Assembly: GCF_002213415.1 (NCBI RefSeq)
Contig: NZ_NJGU01000006.1
Span: 372,001-436,000 of the forward strand
Direction of reading: 5' to 3'
DNA from: Herbaspirillum robiniae
GTDB lineage: Bacteria; Pseudomonadota; Gammaproteobacteria; Burkholderiales; Burkholderiaceae_D
Length of the DNA: 64,000 nt
Below are positions 35,420 to 45,402 of this stretch, one piece after another. A program made the translations under genes and the position numbers. The notes below the pieces were generated by a model. That model was not told where the DNA came from. It did no database searches and saw only the letters and a program-made list of their open reading frames with translations. Within the stretch, counting starts at the first letter, position 1. The number at the start of each line of letters is the position of its first letter.

Positions 35420-37204
35420 TCAGAGCAGTTTCTTCAATTGCTGCAGCTTGGCTTCGTCCTGCTCGGTTCCTTCGCCCGAGAACTGGAGGTGATACAGCTT
35501 GGCGTAGGCGCCGTTCTTGTCCAGCAGCTCCTGGTGCGAGCCGACCTCGACCACCTGGCCGGCCGACAGCACCACGATGCGGTCGGCGCGCTCCACCGTC
35601 GACAGGCGGTGCGCGATGACGAAGGTGGTGCGGCCTTCCATCAGCCAGTCCAGCGCGGCCTGGACAGCGCGCTCGGATTCGGTGTCGAGCGCCGAGGTGG
35701 CCTCGTCGAGAATCAGGATGGGCGCATTCTTGTAGATCGCGCGGGCGATCGCCAGGCGCTGGCGCTGGCCGCCGGACAGGCGCGAGCCGTTGTCGCCGAC
35801 CACGGTGTGGATGCCCTCGTGCAGTTCCTTCATCAGGTCGCCCAGATGGGCCGCGTCGAGCGCCGCCTCGACCTTGGCCAGGTCAGGATCCGGATCGCCG
35901 TAGGCGACGTTGTCGATGATGGTGCCGTTGAACAGCACCACGTTCTGGCTGACCATGGCGATCTGCTGGCGCAGGCTGCGCAGGGAAATGTCGTCGATGG
36001 ACTCGCCGTCCAGCAGGATCTGTCCGGCGGTGGCCGAATAGAAACCCGGGATCATGTTCACCAGCGTCGACTTGCCGCCGCCGGACATGCCCACGAAGGC
36101 GATCGTCTCGCCGGCATTCACGCTCAGGTTCACATGATCCAGCGCCAGCTGGTCGCGCTCGGGGTAGCTGAAGCACAGGTCCACCAGGTCGATCTTGCCG
36201 GCGGCGCGCTTTTCCAGCGCGCGGCCGCCGGTGCGTTCGGTCGGCATGTCGATCAGGTTGAACACCGCCTCGGCGGCGGCCATGCCGCGCTGCAAGGGGC
36301 CGTTGACTTCAGCCAGCTGCTTGAGCGGGGTGAGCAGCATCAGCATGGCGGTGATGAAGGACACGAAGCCGCCCACGGTGATCTGGCCGTTGCCCGACTG
36401 GATCAGCGCCATGACGATGACGATGGCCACCGCCGAGGCGGTCATGAACTGCGTGATGGGCACGGTCGACGAGAAGGTCTTGGTCATGCGCATGGTGTAG
36501 CGGCGCAGGTTTTCCGAGTTCTCGTGGAAGCGCCGCTTTTCAAACTCCTGGCCGCCGAAGATCTTGATGACCTGCTGGGCGCGGGTCGATTCCTCGATCA
36601 CCTGGGTCAGCTCGGCGTTCACCCGCAGCGAATCCTGGTTCAGCTTCTTCAGGTTGCGGCTGGTGAAGCGCACCACGATGGCCAGCAGCGGCAGCAGGAT
36701 CAGCGTGACGATGGTCAGCACCCAGTTCAGGTAGAGCAGCCAGGCCAAAAGGCCCAGCACGGTCAGCGCCGAGCGGATGATGGAGGTGAAGATGCGGGTC
36801 ACCATGTCGGTGATGCCCTGCACTTCGAACATGATGGAGTTGATCACCTTGCCGACGCTGTTGGTGGCGTAGAAGGCCAGTGGGAAATCCAGCATGCGGG
36901 CAAACATCTGGCCGCGCACTTCGTTGAGGATGCGCGTGGTCACCCAGGTCATCAGATAGCTGCTGGCGAAGGTCGATGCGCCGCGAATGACGAAGATCCC
37001 GATCACCGCCACCGGCACCAGCCACAGCGAGAACGTCGGCTTGCCGACGAAGCCCTTGTCCAGCAACACCTGGAAGATGTAGGGAACGACCGGTTCGGTG
37101 CCCGCAGTCACGGCCATGGCGATGAACGCCAGCAGCAGGCGCCAGCGGTATGGCTTGTGCATGTGCAGCAGGCGGATGAAATACGGCGAGATGTTCAGTT
37201 TCAT
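35420..37204 (-). CDS. msbA: Lipid A/core flippase, ABC transporter
   Basis: 594 residues, one fused polypeptide of a six-helix membrane domain (about 1-320) and a nucleotide-binding domain (about 345-585). Walker A GMSGGGKST lies at about 370-378, the signature LSGGQRQRLAIARA and Walker B ILILDEATSALDTESE follow, and the switch His occurs in FVIAHRLSTVE. The membrane part has FQVLLDKGFV and GITDMVTRIFTSIIRSAL as in MsbA proteins. It flips lipid A-core across the inner membrane using ATP. Its position ahead of four glycosyltransferase genes supports that role over a generic exporter. Confidence 0.93.
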   Translation of the reverse strand: MKLNISPYFIRLLHMHKPYRWRLLLAFIAMAVTAGTEPVVPYIFQVLLDKGFVGKPTFSLWLVPVAVIGIFVIRGASTFASSYLMTWVTTRILNEVRGQMFARMLDFPLAFYATNSVGKVINSIMFEVQGITDMVTRIFTSIIRSALTVLGLLAWLLYLNWVLTIVTLILLPLLAIVVRFTSRNLKKLNQDSLRVNAELTQVIEESTRAQQVIKIFGGQEFEKRRFHENSENLRRYTMRMTKTFSSTVPITQFMTASAVAIVIVMALIQSGNGQITVGGFVSFITAMLMLLTPLKQLAEVNGPLQRGMAAAEAVFNLIDMPTERTGGRALEKRAAGKIDLVDLCFSYPERDQLALDHVNLSVNAGETIAFVGMSGGGKSTLVNMIPGFYSATAGQILLDGESIDDISLRSLRQQIAMVSQNVVLFNGTIIDNVAYGDPDPDLAKVEAALDAAHLGDLMKELHEGIHTVVGDNGSRLSGGQRQRLAIARAIYKNAPILILDEATSALDTESERAVQAALDWLMEGRTTFVIAHRLSTVERADRIVVLSAGQVVEVGSHQELLDKNGAYAKLYHLQFSGEGTEQDEAKLQQLKKLL

Positions 37205-37346
37205 TCTGTTATTCCAAAAGCGGGCGTCTTGTCGGACGCGCCCGCATCATTGCATCACGGCCTGCCCTTCCCGACAGGCCTTCCGATTGGCCAAACCCGC
37301 GATTTTACCGCTGCAGCGCAAAAAACCCGGGCCAAAGGCGGACGAA

Positions 37347-40300
37347 TCAGTATTCGACCACCACCGCTTCCTTGCCGAACGACGCCACCAGCGAGCTCTG
37401 CAGGCTGTCGCTGGGGTTGACGCGCCAGGCGTCGCCGAGCATGACCTCGCAGCCGGCGTCGGCCTGCAGGTAGCGCATCACGAACGGCAGCCCCTGCTCC
37501 TGGCGGTGCGACGACAGCGTGTCGCGCAGCAGGTTGGCGTCGACCGCCTTGTTGATCTGCACCACCATGCGCACGCCATACTGGATACGCGCGGCGCCGA
37601 GGTCCATGACCTTTTCGGCCGACACGCGCAGGCCGCCGTTGAAGCGGTCTTCCGATACCCGCCCCTGCACCACCAGCAGTTCGTCTTCCTTGATCAGGTG
37701 CTTGAAGGGTTCGAACACTTCGTTGTAGATCGATGCCTCGATCACGCCGGTGCCGTCATCCAGCGTGCAGATCACCAGCTTGCCGCGCTGGGTCATCTGC
37801 ACCCGCACGCCGGTGATGATGCCGGCCAGGCTGCGCGGCTCGCGCGAGGGTTCCAGGCTGGAGATCTTGGTGCGCACGAAGCGGCGCACTTCCTTCTCGT
37901 AAGCGGAGAACAGGTGGCCGGACAGGTAGAAGCCCAGCGCGCCCTTCTCTTCGGTCAGGCGCTGCTTGTCGCTCCAGGGTGTGACCTGCACGTATTCCAG
38001 CGGCGCTTCAAGGTCGCTGTCGTCGCCGCCGAAGAGGCTGACCTGGTTGGCCGACTTCTCCGCCTGCTCGGCGCTTTCCCAGGCCAGGCCGACCGAGGCT
38101 TGCAGGATCGCGCGGTCGACCTTGAAGCAGTCGAAGGCGCCGGCGCGGATCAGCGAGTCGATGGTGCGGCGGTTGATCTGTTTCTTGTCGACCCGCTTGG
38201 CGAAGTCGAACAGGTCCTTGAACGGGCCGCTCTTGCGCGCCTCGATGATCGATTCGATGGCGTTCTGGCCGGCGCCCTTGACCGCGCCCAGGCCGTAGCG
38301 GATCTGCGTGGCCTTCTTGCCCGGCTCGCCCACCGGCATGAAGCGGTAGTCGGACTGGTTGATGTCCGGCGGCAGGATGGTCAGCTTGCAGATGTCGAGT
38401 GCGTCCTCGATCAGGATCTTGACCTTGTCGGTGTCTTCCATGGCCAGCGACAAGTTGGCTGCCATGAACGCGGCGGGATGGTGTGCCTTCAGGTAGGCGG
38501 TGTAGTACGACAGCAGCGCGTAGGCGGCGGCGTGCGACTTGTTGAAGCCGTAGCCCGCGAACTTCTCCATCAAGTCGAAGATCTCGTCGGCCTTCTCGGT
38601 CGACAGGCCGTTCTTGGCGGCGCCCTCGCGGAACAGCTCGCGGTGCTTGGCCATTTCTTCGGCCTTCTTCTTGCCCATCGCGCGACGCAGCAAGTCGGCG
38701 CCGCCCAGCGAGTAGCCGCCGATCACCTGCGCCATCTGCATCACCTGCTCCTGATACACCATGATGCCGTAGGTCTCGGAGAGAATGCCTTCGGTACGCG
38801 GGTCAGGATAGTCGAAGGCCTCACCGTGCTTGCGCTTGCAGAAGTCGGGGATCAGGTCCATCGGGCCCGGGCGGTACAGCGCCACCAGCGCGATGATGTC
38901 CTCGAAGCGGTCGGGCCGCGCATCCTTCAGCATGCCCTGCATGCCGCGGCTTTCAAGCTGGAACACGGCGACCGTCTTGGCCTTGGTCAGCAGCTCGTAG
39001 GACGCTCGGTCGTTCAGCGGCAGCGTCTCCAGCTCGAAGCCGGCGTTGGCCGGGTCGAGCATGCGGATGTAGCGCACCGCGCGGTCGAGGATGGTCAGCG
39101 TGGTCAGGCCCAGGAAGTCGAACTTCACCAGGCCCACGGCCTCCACGTCGTCCTTGTCGTATTGCGACACCACGCCGGCGTCGCCGCCCTGCGTGTACAG
39201 CGGGCAGAAGTCGGTCAGCTTGCCGGGCGCGATCAGCACGCCGCCGGCGTGCATGCCGATGTTGCGAGCGATGCCTTCGACCTGCTGGGCCAGGCCCATC
39301 AGCTGCTTCACTTCTTCTTCGTTTTCCAGCCGCTCTTTCAGCAGCGGCTCTTCCTCGATGGCGTCGGCCAGCGTGACCAGCTTGCCGGGCTTGAACGGGA
39401 TCAGCTTGGAGATGCCGTCGCAGAAGTTGTAACCCAAATCCAGCACGCGGCCCACGTCGCGCACCGCGCCCTTGGCGGCCATGGTGCCGAAGGTGGCGAT
39501 CTGCGAGACCGCCTCCTTGCCGTAGCGGTCCTTCACGTACTGGATGACGCGGTCGCGGCCTTCCTGGCAGAAGTCGATGTCGAAGTCGGGCATCGAAACG
39601 CGTTCAGGGTTCAGGAAGCGCTCGAACAGCAGGTTGTAGCGCAGCGGATCCAGGTCGGTGATCAGCAGGCAATACGCCACCAGCGAGCCGGCGCCGGAAC
39701 CCCGGCCGGGGCCGACCGGCACGCCGTTGTTCTTGGCCCACTGGATGAAGTCGGCCACGATCAGGAAGTAGCCCGGGAACTTCATCTTGATGATGGTGTT
39801 GTTCTCGAACTCCAGGCGCGCCTCATAGCGCGGCCTTTGCTTCTCGCGCTCGGCCTCGTCGGGGAACAGGTGCTTCAGGCGCTCCACCAGGCCGGCCTTG
39901 GTCTGGGCCACCAGGAAGTCGTCGATGGTCATGCCGTCCGGCGTGGGGAAGTCCGGCAGTTGCGGCTTGCCCAGCTGCAGCACCAGGTTGCAGCGCTTGG
40001 CGATCTCGACGCTGTTGGCGATGGCGCCCGGCAGGTCGGCGAACAGCTCGGCCATCTCGGCCTGCGACTTGAAGTATTGCTGGTCGTTGAAGCGGCGCAC
40101 GCGGCGGGCGTTGGCCATGATCTCGCCTTCGGCGATGCAGGTGCGCGCCTCGTGGGCGATGAATTCTTCGGCGCTCTGGAACTGGATCGGGTGCGTGGCC
40201 ACGCTGGGCAGGCCGAGCCTGGCGCCCAGCGCCACGGTCTGGCGCACCTGGATTTCCATGTTGGCCTGGCCGGCGCGCTGCAGCTCGAGGTAGTAGGAGC

Positions 40301-40805
40301 CGGGGAAGATCTCGCTCCAGCGGCGCGCGCATTCCTCGGCCAGCGCCATGTTGCCGTTGTCGATGGCCTGGCCGACGTCGCCCAGCGAGGCGCCCGAGAG
40401 CGCGATCAGGCCGTTGCCGCCCTCCTGGCGACGCAGCGCGTCCAGCCATTCGATGCGCACTTCGGCGCGGCCCTTGTACTGGTTGCTCAGCCAGGCTTCG
40501 GACAGCAGCTCGCACAGCTGCAGGTAGCCGTGGCGGTTCTTGATCAGCACCAGGAGGCGGAACGGCTTTTCGCGGTCGGCGTCGTTGGTGATCCAGAGGT
40601 CGCAGCCGGCGATGGGTTTCACGCCCTTGCCGCGCGCTTCCTTGTAGAAGCGCACCATGCAGAACAGGTTGGCGAGGTCGGTGACCGCCATGGCGGCCTG
40701 GCCATCCTTGGCGGCGGCCTTGACGATGTCGTCGATGCGCACGAGGCCGTCGACGATGGAGTACTCCGAATGCATCCGGAGGTGTACGAATTGCGGTGTA
40801 GTCAT
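37347..40805 (-). CDS. dnaE: DNA polymerase III alpha subunit
   Basis: 1152 residues, full length for DnaE1. The N-terminal PHP domain starts FVHLRMHSEYSIVDGLVRIDD; the palm carries the catalytic Asp pair in PDFDIDFCQEGRD at about residue 405; the helix-hairpin-helix and OB regions follow, including NKSHAAAYALLSYYTAYLKAHHP and RGKLVICTLDDGTGVIEA. It is the replicative polymerase of the bacterium. On the minus strand it lies about 140 bases upstream of msbA; that spacer holds two GC-rich hairpins (about 37218-37245 and 37259-37280) that may terminate or attenuate readthrough. Confidence 0.98.
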   Translation of the reverse strand: MTTPQFVHLRMHSEYSIVDGLVRIDDIVKAAAKDGQAAMAVTDLANLFCMVRFYKEARGKGVKPIAGCDLWITNDADREKPFRLLVLIKNRHGYLQLCELLSEAWLSNQYKGRAEVRIEWLDALRRQEGGNGLIALSGASLGDVGQAIDNGNMALAEECARRWSEIFPGSYYLELQRAGQANMEIQVRQTVALGARLGLPSVATHPIQFQSAEEFIAHEARTCIAEGEIMANARRVRRFNDQQYFKSQAEMAELFADLPGAIANSVEIAKRCNLVLQLGKPQLPDFPTPDGMTIDDFLVAQTKAGLVERLKHLFPDEAEREKQRPRYEARLEFENNTIIKMKFPGYFLIVADFIQWAKNNGVPVGPGRGSGAGSLVAYCLLITDLDPLRYNLLFERFLNPERVSMPDFDIDFCQEGRDRVIQYVKDRYGKEAVSQIATFGTMAAKGAVRDVGRVLDLGYNFCDGISKLIPFKPGKLVTLADAIEEEPLLKERLENEEEVKQLMGLAQQVEGIARNIGMHAGGVLIAPGKLTDFCPLYTQGGDAGVVSQYDKDDVEAVGLVKFDFLGLTTLTILDRAVRYIRMLDPANAGFELETLPLNDRASYELLTKAKTVAVFQLESRGMQGMLKDARPDRFEDIIALVALYRPGPMDLIPDFCKRKHGEAFDYPDPRTEGILSETYGIMVYQEQVMQMAQVIGGYSLGGADLLRRAMGKKKAEEMAKHRELFREGAAKNGLSTEKADEIFDLMEKFAGYGFNKSHAAAYALLSYYTAYLKAHHPAAFMAANLSLAMEDTDKVKILIEDALDICKLTILPPDINQSDYRFMPVGEPGKKATQIRYGLGAVKGAGQNAIESIIEARKSGPFKDLFDFAKRVDKKQINRRTIDSLIRAGAFDCFKVDRAILQASVGLAWESAEQAEKSANQVSLFGGDDSDLEAPLEYVQVTPWSDKQRLTEEKGALGFYLSGHLFSAYEKEVRRFVRTKISSLEPSREPRSLAGIITGVRVQMTQRGKLVICTLDDGTGVIEASIYNEVFEPFKHLIKEDELLVVQGRVSEDRFNGGLRVSAEKVMDLGAARIQYGVRMVVQINKAVDANLLRDTLSSHRQEQGLPFVMRYLQADAGCEVMLGDAWRVNPSDSLQSSLVASFGKEAVVVEY

Positions 40806-40979
40806 GGGGCCACATTTTACCGGAGGTTGGGATGCGAACCGGTCCCGATTAGCCGCTTTTTACCGATGGCTGAAGACGCTTGACAAGCCGTCGCCCCACC
40901 CTGTCCGCCGCCCGCTTGGACTGTGCTTGATCTGCATCAGAGAAGGGCCGATTAGCTGCGAAGACCGGCCCCGCGCGTA

Positions 40980-40985
40980 TATAAT
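40980..40985 (+). promoter_or_regulatory. Probable -10 element of the trhO promoter
   Basis: A perfect TATAAT lies 33 bases before the trhO start. No good -35 hexamer is found at 16-18 bases upstream, so the promoter may need an activator or tolerate a weak -35. Confidence 0.5.
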
Positions 40986-41017
40986 GCTGACAATTCAAAG
41001 ACTTAGAGCAAAGAACC

Positions 41018-41899
41018 ATGCAGTCCCCGGATACACCCTACGTCAATATCGCCGCCTACAAATTCATCAGCTTCGACGACACCGCCGACAAGCGCGCCGA
41101 ATTCCTGGATATTTGCCAAAAGAACAACCTGCGCGGCACCGTGCTGCTCACGCCGGAAGGCATCAACATGTTCCTGGCCGGCCTGCGTCACGAGATCGAC
41201 GCCTACCTGGCCTGGCTGCGCGCCGATCCGCGCTTCGCCGACATCATCGTCAAGGAAAGCTACTCCGAGAAGCAACCCTTCACCCGCATGCTGGTCAAGC
41301 TCAAGGCCGAGATCATCACGATGAAGCACCCGCTGATCAAGCCGGAGGAAGGCCGCGCGCCCTTCGTCGAGCCCAAGGACCTGAAGCGCTGGCTGGACCA
41401 GGGCCATGACGACAACGGCAAACCGGTCGTCATGGTGGACACCCGCAACGGCTTCGAGGTCGACGTCGGCACCTTCGACAACACGGTGGACTACCGCATC
41501 GCCAAGTTCACCGAGTTTCCCCAGGTCATCGCCGACCACAAGGCCGACTTTGACGGCAAGACCGTGGTCACCTTCTGCACCGGCGGCATCCGCTGCGAAA
41601 AGGCCGCGATCCACATGCAGAACATCGGCTACGACAGCGTCTACCAGCTCGAAGGCGGCATCCTCAAGTATTTTGAAGAAGTCGGCGGCGCCCATTACAA
41701 CGGCGACTGCTTCGTGTTCGACTACCGCACCGCGCTGAGCCCGGACCTGAAGGAAAGCCAGACCGCGCAATGCTTCGCCTGCCGCGCCGTGGTCACGCCG
41801 CGCGAGCAGCTGTCGCCGGATTATGTGCCGGGCAAGTCCTGCCCGCACTGCGCGCCCAGGCAGCGCGCCGCGGCCGACGACGTGGCCGCACAGGCTTGA
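41018..41899 (+). CDS. trhO: tRNA uridine(34) hydroxylase (rhodanese-like, YceA)
   Basis: 293 residues. The N-terminal acylphosphatase-like region ([19 protein letters not shown]) is followed by a rhodanese domain with [16 protein letters not shown] and the active loop [12 protein letters not shown], whose Cys is at about residue 187 with a second at about 193. The C-terminal cysteines (CFACR, SCPHC) are typical of TrhO. TrhO hydroxylates U34 of several tRNAs using oxygen, the first step to 5-(carboxy)methoxyuridine. Convergent with the flavodoxin-like gene across a shared terminator. Confidence 0.94.
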   Translation: MQSPDTPYVNIAAYKFISFDDTADKRAEFLDICQKNNLRGTVLLTPEGINMFLAGLRHEIDAYLAWLRADPRFADIIVKESYSEKQPFTRMLVKLKAEIITMKHPLIKPEEGRAPFVEPKDLKRWLDQGHDDNGKPVVMVDTRNGFEVDVGTFDNTVDYRIAKFTEFPQVIADHKADFDGKTVVTFCTGGIRCEKAAIHMQNIGYDSVYQLEGGILKYFEEVGGAHYNGDCFVFDYRTALSPDLKESQTAQCFACRAVVTPREQLSPDYVPGKSCPHCAPRQRAAADDVAAQA

Positions 41900-41937
41900 T
41901 CCGGGGGCGAGTCATCCGCCGCGCCCCAGCCGCAATG

Positions 41938-41968
41938 AAAAAAGCCCACCATCCGGTGGGCTTTTTTT
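41938..41968. terminator. Bidirectional intrinsic terminator
   Basis: AAGCCCACC (41942-41950) and GGTGGGCTT (41955-41963) with a four-base loop, flanked by A residues on the left and seven T residues on the right. It separates trhO (plus) from the flavodoxin-like gene (minus). Confidence 0.9.
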
Positions 41969-41989
41969 ACGTCCTTGGAATCCTGGGGC

Positions 41990-42565
41990 TTATTTCTTGA
42001 AGCGAATCGCGGTTTCCACGACGCGCTTGCCGAACAGCTTGGCGGTTTCCAGGTCGCCCGGCAGCGGGCCTTCTTCCGGCGAGGAGTCCGACGGGCTTTG
42101 CGCCATCAGGCCCGAGAAGGAGCCGACGAAGTTGATGTCATTGCGCTGCGCGGCCTTGCTGTTGGCGGGCATCAGACCGGTGCCGACCCACACCATGCTG
42201 TGCTGCATGCCCAGCGTGAACAGGTAGTGCAGGGTCGACAGCTTGTCGCCGTTCATGGTCGCCGAGTTGGTGAAGGCGGCGCCGACCTTGTCTTTCCACT
42301 TCTGGCCGAACCAGGGCTTGGAGGAGGCGTCGGCGAACTTCTTGAATTGCCAGGACACGGTGCCCATGTAGGTCGGCGAGCCGAAGATGATGGCGTCGGC
42401 CGCATCCAGCGTCGCCCAGTCGGCGTCGGTGATGTTGCCTTCGGCGTTGATGGCGATCAGCTCGACGCTGGCGCCGGCGACCGATGCGGCGCCGGCCTGT
42501 ACGGCTTCAGCCTGCTTCTTGGTGTGGCCGTAGCCGGAGTGGTAGACGATGGCGACTTTGCTCAT
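41990..42565 (-). CDS. Flavodoxin-like NAD(P)H:quinone oxidoreductase (WrbA-related)
   Basis: 191 residues. The FMN-binding P-loop region VAIVYHSGYGHTKKQAEAV and the second loop FGSPTYMGTVSWQFKKFAD place it in the flavodoxin/WrbA superfamily. The residue WFGQKWKDKVGAAFTNSATMNGDK region is as in NADPH-dependent FMN quinone reductases. It should carry out two-electron reduction of quinones, protecting the cell from redox cycling. Next to it on the same strand is a pirin gene; the pair, with the divergent LysR regulator, looks like an electrophile or quinone stress unit. True WrbA has a slightly different length and motif spacing, so no symbol is given. Confidence 0.88.
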   Translation of the reverse strand: MSKVAIVYHSGYGHTKKQAEAVQAGAASVAGASVELIAINAEGNITDADWATLDAADAIIFGSPTYMGTVSWQFKKFADASSKPWFGQKWKDKVGAAFTNSATMNGDKLSTLHYLFTLGMQHSMVWVGTGLMPANSKAAQRNDINFVGSFSGLMAQSPSDSSPEEGPLPGDLETAKLFGKRVVETAIRFKK

Positions 42566-42660
42566 GGCGGTGTTCCTTCTCTAGAGATTGACGAGGTTGA
42601 AAAAGACCGCCGGTGTGATCGGTACCGGCGGGTGCTGCGGATTTCAATAAACGATACGGC

Positions 42661-43362
42661 TCAGTGCGGCAGGTCGAACAGCAGGACCTCGGCCTTGTCG
42701 CCGCCGCTGATCTCGACCTTGTCGATCGCGGCCAGCTGCAGCGCGTCGCCGGCTTGCAGCGCCTGGCCGTTGACGCTGACCGAACCGCGGGCCACGTGCA
42801 CATAGCCCAGGCGACCTTCCGGCAGCGTGTAGCTGGCGCTTTGCTCGCCGTCGAACAGGCCCGCGTAGAGCTGGGCGTCCTGGTTCATGCTGACCGAACC
42901 GTCGCGGCCGTCGCGGGAGGCCACCAGGCGCAGCCGGCCATCCTTGTCGGCGGCCGAGAAGTGGGCCTCCTGGTAACCCGGCTCGGCGCCGGCGCGATCC
43001 GGCATGATCCAGATCTGCAGGAAGTGCGTGGTGCCGTCCTGCGAGTGGTTGTACTCGGAGTGGCGCACGCCGGTGCCGGCGCTCATGCGCTGCACGTCAC
43101 CCGGGCGGATCACGCTGCCGTTGCCCATGCTGTCCTTGTGGGCCAGTTCGCCTTCCAGCACGTAGGAAATGATCTCCATGTCGCGATGGCCGTGGGTGCC
43201 GAAACCCTGGCCGGCGGCCACGCGGTCTTCGTTGATCACCCGCAGCGGGCCAAAGCCCATGTGCTTCGGATCATAGTAGTCGGCGAAGGAGAAGCTGTGG
43301 TACGAATCCAGCCAACCATGGTTGGCGTGGCCACGATCGTTCGCTTTGCGCAGTTGCATCAT
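42661..43362 (-). CDS. Pirin-family protein (YhaK-like)
   Basis: 233 residues from the ATG at 43362 (a second ATG follows directly). The N-terminal cupin carries the metal motif FGTHGHRDMEIISYVLEGEL with His residues and Glu, and then GDVQRMSAGTGVRHSEYN. The C-terminal half is a second cupin-like region that keeps few of the ligands (GRLGYVHVARGSVSVNG). Bicupin pirins act as quercetinases or redox-responsive proteins in the cytoplasm. The 95-base spacer to the downstream flavodoxin-like gene has no clear terminator, so the two are probably cotranscribed. Confidence 0.9.
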   Translation of the reverse strand: MMQLRKANDRGHANHGWLDSYHSFSFADYYDPKHMGFGPLRVINEDRVAAGQGFGTHGHRDMEIISYVLEGELAHKDSMGNGSVIRPGDVQRMSAGTGVRHSEYNHSQDGTTHFLQIWIMPDRAGAEPGYQEAHFSAADKDGRLRLVASRDGRDGSVSMNQDAQLYAGLFDGEQSASYTLPEGRLGYVHVARGSVSVNGQALQAGDALQLAAIDKVEISGGDKAEVLLFDLPH

Positions 43363-43513
43363 GTCAACACCTCTTTCTTCAAGTGACGTACGACTCGGAA
43401 GTGATTCGTACAAATTGTTTGTCGATGTCGTCACTATAGGCACTATCTTTTTCCGATATAAGGCCTAAAATCCGTAGGGTTCATTCAAAAAATTTAAACA
43501 AGCCGGAGCCGAC
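43363..43513. promoter_or_regulatory. Divergent control region, pirin operon and lysR
   Basis: This 151-base AT-rich stretch holds both starts. It is the classical setting in which a LysR protein controls its divergent target and itself. Short T/A-rich inverted segments (for example TCACTATAGGCACTATC near 43433) could hold a LysR box, but I cannot define one. Both promoters must lie here. Confidence 0.6.
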
Positions 43514-44452
43514 TTGAACCTGACCCTGGAATCGCTGCTGATCCTCGACATGATCGACCGCAAAGGCAGCTTTGCCGCCGCCGCCGTGGCGCTGGACCGC
43601 GTCCCCTCGGCGCTGACCTACAGCGTGCGCAAACTGGAAGACGACCTCGATGTCCTGCTGTTCGACCGCCGCGGCCACCGCGCCCAGCTGACCCCGGCCG
43701 GGCAGCAGCTGCTGCAGGAGGGCCGCCACCTGCTGCTGGCGGCCAGCGACCTGGAGCAGCGCGTCAAACGCACCGCCACCGGGCGCGAGACCGAACTGCA
43801 CATCGTGCTCAACAGCCTGATTCCCTTCGGCAAGATCCTGCCCATCATCGAAGCCTTCGACCGCGAACAGTCCGGCACCCGCCTGCGCTTCACGCCCGGG
43901 GTGCTGACCGGCGCCTGGGAAAAGCTGATCGAGGGCCGCGCCAACCTGGTCATCGGCGTGACGCTGGACGGCCCGGAGGTGGTACGCACCAGCGGGCGCT
44001 TCCAGATGCAGGAGCTGGGCACGGTGGACTGGGTGTTCGCCGTGGCGCCCCACCATCCGCTGGCCGATGCGCCCGAGCCGCTGTCGGCCGAACTGGTGCG
44101 CTCGCACCGGGCGGTGGCCGTGGGCGACAACAGCCAGTCGCTGCCCACGCTGACCATGGGCCTGCTGTCGGGCCAGGAGACCCTGACGGTGGCCACCGTG
44201 GCCGACAAACTGGAAGCGCAACTGGCCGGGCTGGGCTGCGGCCACCTGCCGCGCATCTGGGCCGAGCCCTATCTCGCCAGCGGCGCGCTGGTCGAAAAGC
44301 AGACGCTGGCCTCCAAACCCAACGACAACTTCATGGTGGCCTGGCCCAAGGCAGAACAGGGCAAGTCGCTGAAATGGTTCATCCATCACCTGAGCCAGCC
44401 GCAAGTGCGGCACTCGCTGATCGGCCCGGTCGCGGCGAACCTGCAGGCATGA
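43514..44452 (+). CDS. LysR-family regulator of the pirin/quinone-reductase pair (inferred)
   Basis: 312 residues with a TTG start at 43514. GGAG lies five bases upstream, and the next in-frame ATG (in LDMIDRKG) would remove part of the DNA-binding helix, so the TTG is decided by the domain. The winged helix ([30 protein letters not shown]) is followed by a LysR ligand-binding domain. It is divergent from the pirin gene, which supports control of that unit. The stop overlaps the gluQ start (ATGA), so the two are translationally coupled although functionally unrelated. Confidence 0.9.
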   Translation: MNLTLESLLILDMIDRKGSFAAAAVALDRVPSALTYSVRKLEDDLDVLLFDRRGHRAQLTPAGQQLLQEGRHLLLAASDLEQRVKRTATGRETELHIVLNSLIPFGKILPIIEAFDREQSGTRLRFTPGVLTGAWEKLIEGRANLVIGVTLDGPEVVRTSGRFQMQELGTVDWVFAVAPHHPLADAPEPLSAELVRSHRAVAVGDNSQSLPTLTMGLLSGQETLTVATVADKLEAQLAGLGCGHLPRIWAEPYLASGALVEKQTLASKPNDNFMVAWPKAEQGKSLKWFIHHLSQPQVRHSLIGPVAANLQA

Positions 44453-45336
44453 GCATGGCGGCGGACTACATCGGCCGTTTCGCGCCCTCGCCCTCCGGCC
44501 CCCTGCACGCGGGGTCGCTGGTCGCGGCCCTGGCCAGCTACCTGGATGCGCGCGTGCACGGCGGACGCTGGCTGCTGCGCATCGAAGACATCGACGAAAC
44601 CCGCACCGTGCCGGGCGCGGCCGACGCCATCGTCGCCGCGCTGGCGGCGCTGGACATGCGCTCCGACGGCCCGGTGCTGGTGCAAAGCCAGCGCAAGCAT
44701 CGCTACCAGGCCGCGCGCGACCGGCTGGGCGCGCTGGCCTACCCCTGCGGCTGCAGCCGCAAGGAAATCGCCGACTCGCGCGTGGGCACCGCCAGCGACG
44801 GCGCAGCCATCTATCCCGGCACCTGCCGCCACGGCCTGGCGCCGGGCAAGGTGGCGCGCACCTTGCGAATGCAGGTGCCCGACGCCGGCAGCGAAGGCGA
44901 ACTGGTGCGCTTCGACGACCGCTGGCTGGGACCGCAATCGCAACACCTGGCCGCGGAAGCGGGCGACTTCGTCCTGCAGCGCGCCGACGGTTTCTGGGCC
45001 TACCAGTTGGCGGTGGTGGTGGACGACGCCGACCAGGGCGTGACCGACATCGTGCGCGGCGCCGACCTGCTGGACTCGACCGCGCGCCAGATCTACCTGC
45101 AGCGTCAGCTGGGCTATGCGACGCCGCGCTACCTGCATGTGCCGCTGCTGACCAACGCGGCGGGAGAGAAATTCTCCAAGCAGAACGGCGCGCAGGCGCT
45201 CGATCTTTCACAACCGTTGGAAGAGCTGCGCCGCGCCGCCCACTTCCTCGGCATCGACGCCGGCGCGGCGCGCGACCGCGAGGCCTTCTGGACGCTGTCG
45301 CTGGCGGCCTGGGATGCGCGCTTCGGCGCCGGATGA
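44449..45336 (+). CDS. gluQ: Glutamyl-Q tRNA(Asp) synthetase
   Basis: 295 residues from the ATG at 44449. The HIGH motif appears as [10 protein letters not shown] and the KMSKS-type loop as [10 protein letters not shown]; the tRNA-binding C-terminal domain of GluRS is missing, as in YadB/GluQRS. The zinc site has CGCSRKEI and, later, CRHG. It attaches glutamate to queuosine in the wobble position of tRNA-Asp. The ATG overlaps the lysR stop by four bases. Confidence 0.94.
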   Translation: MSMAADYIGRFAPSPSGPLHAGSLVAALASYLDARVHGGRWLLRIEDIDETRTVPGAADAIVAALAALDMRSDGPVLVQSQRKHRYQAARDRLGALAYPCGCSRKEIADSRVGTASDGAAIYPGTCRHGLAPGKVARTLRMQVPDAGSEGELVRFDDRWLGPQSQHLAAEAGDFVLQRADGFWAYQLAVVVDDADQGVTDIVRGADLLDSTARQIYLQRQLGYATPRYLHVPLLTNAAGEKFSKQNGAQALDLSQPLEELRRAAHFLGIDAGAARDREAFWTLSLAAWDARFGAG

Positions 45337-45352
45337 GACGCAGCGATGCCCC

Positions 45353-45387
45353 AATAAAAAAGCCCGCTGGATGCGGGCTTTTTTATT
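45353..45387. terminator. Bidirectional intrinsic terminator
   Basis: AATAAAAAAGCCCGC (45353-45367) is the exact complement of GCGGGCTTTTTTATT (45373-45387) across a five-base loop. It serves gluQ on the plus strand and rhlE on the minus strand. Confidence 0.92.
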
Positions 45388-45402
45388 GCGGGTGCGGAAG
45401 GC

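Noticed and set aside
37098..40883. Plus-strand frame of 1261 codons
   Set aside because: It is antisense to dnaE, with a His/Val/Gln-rich composition typical of complement frames in high-GC DNA.
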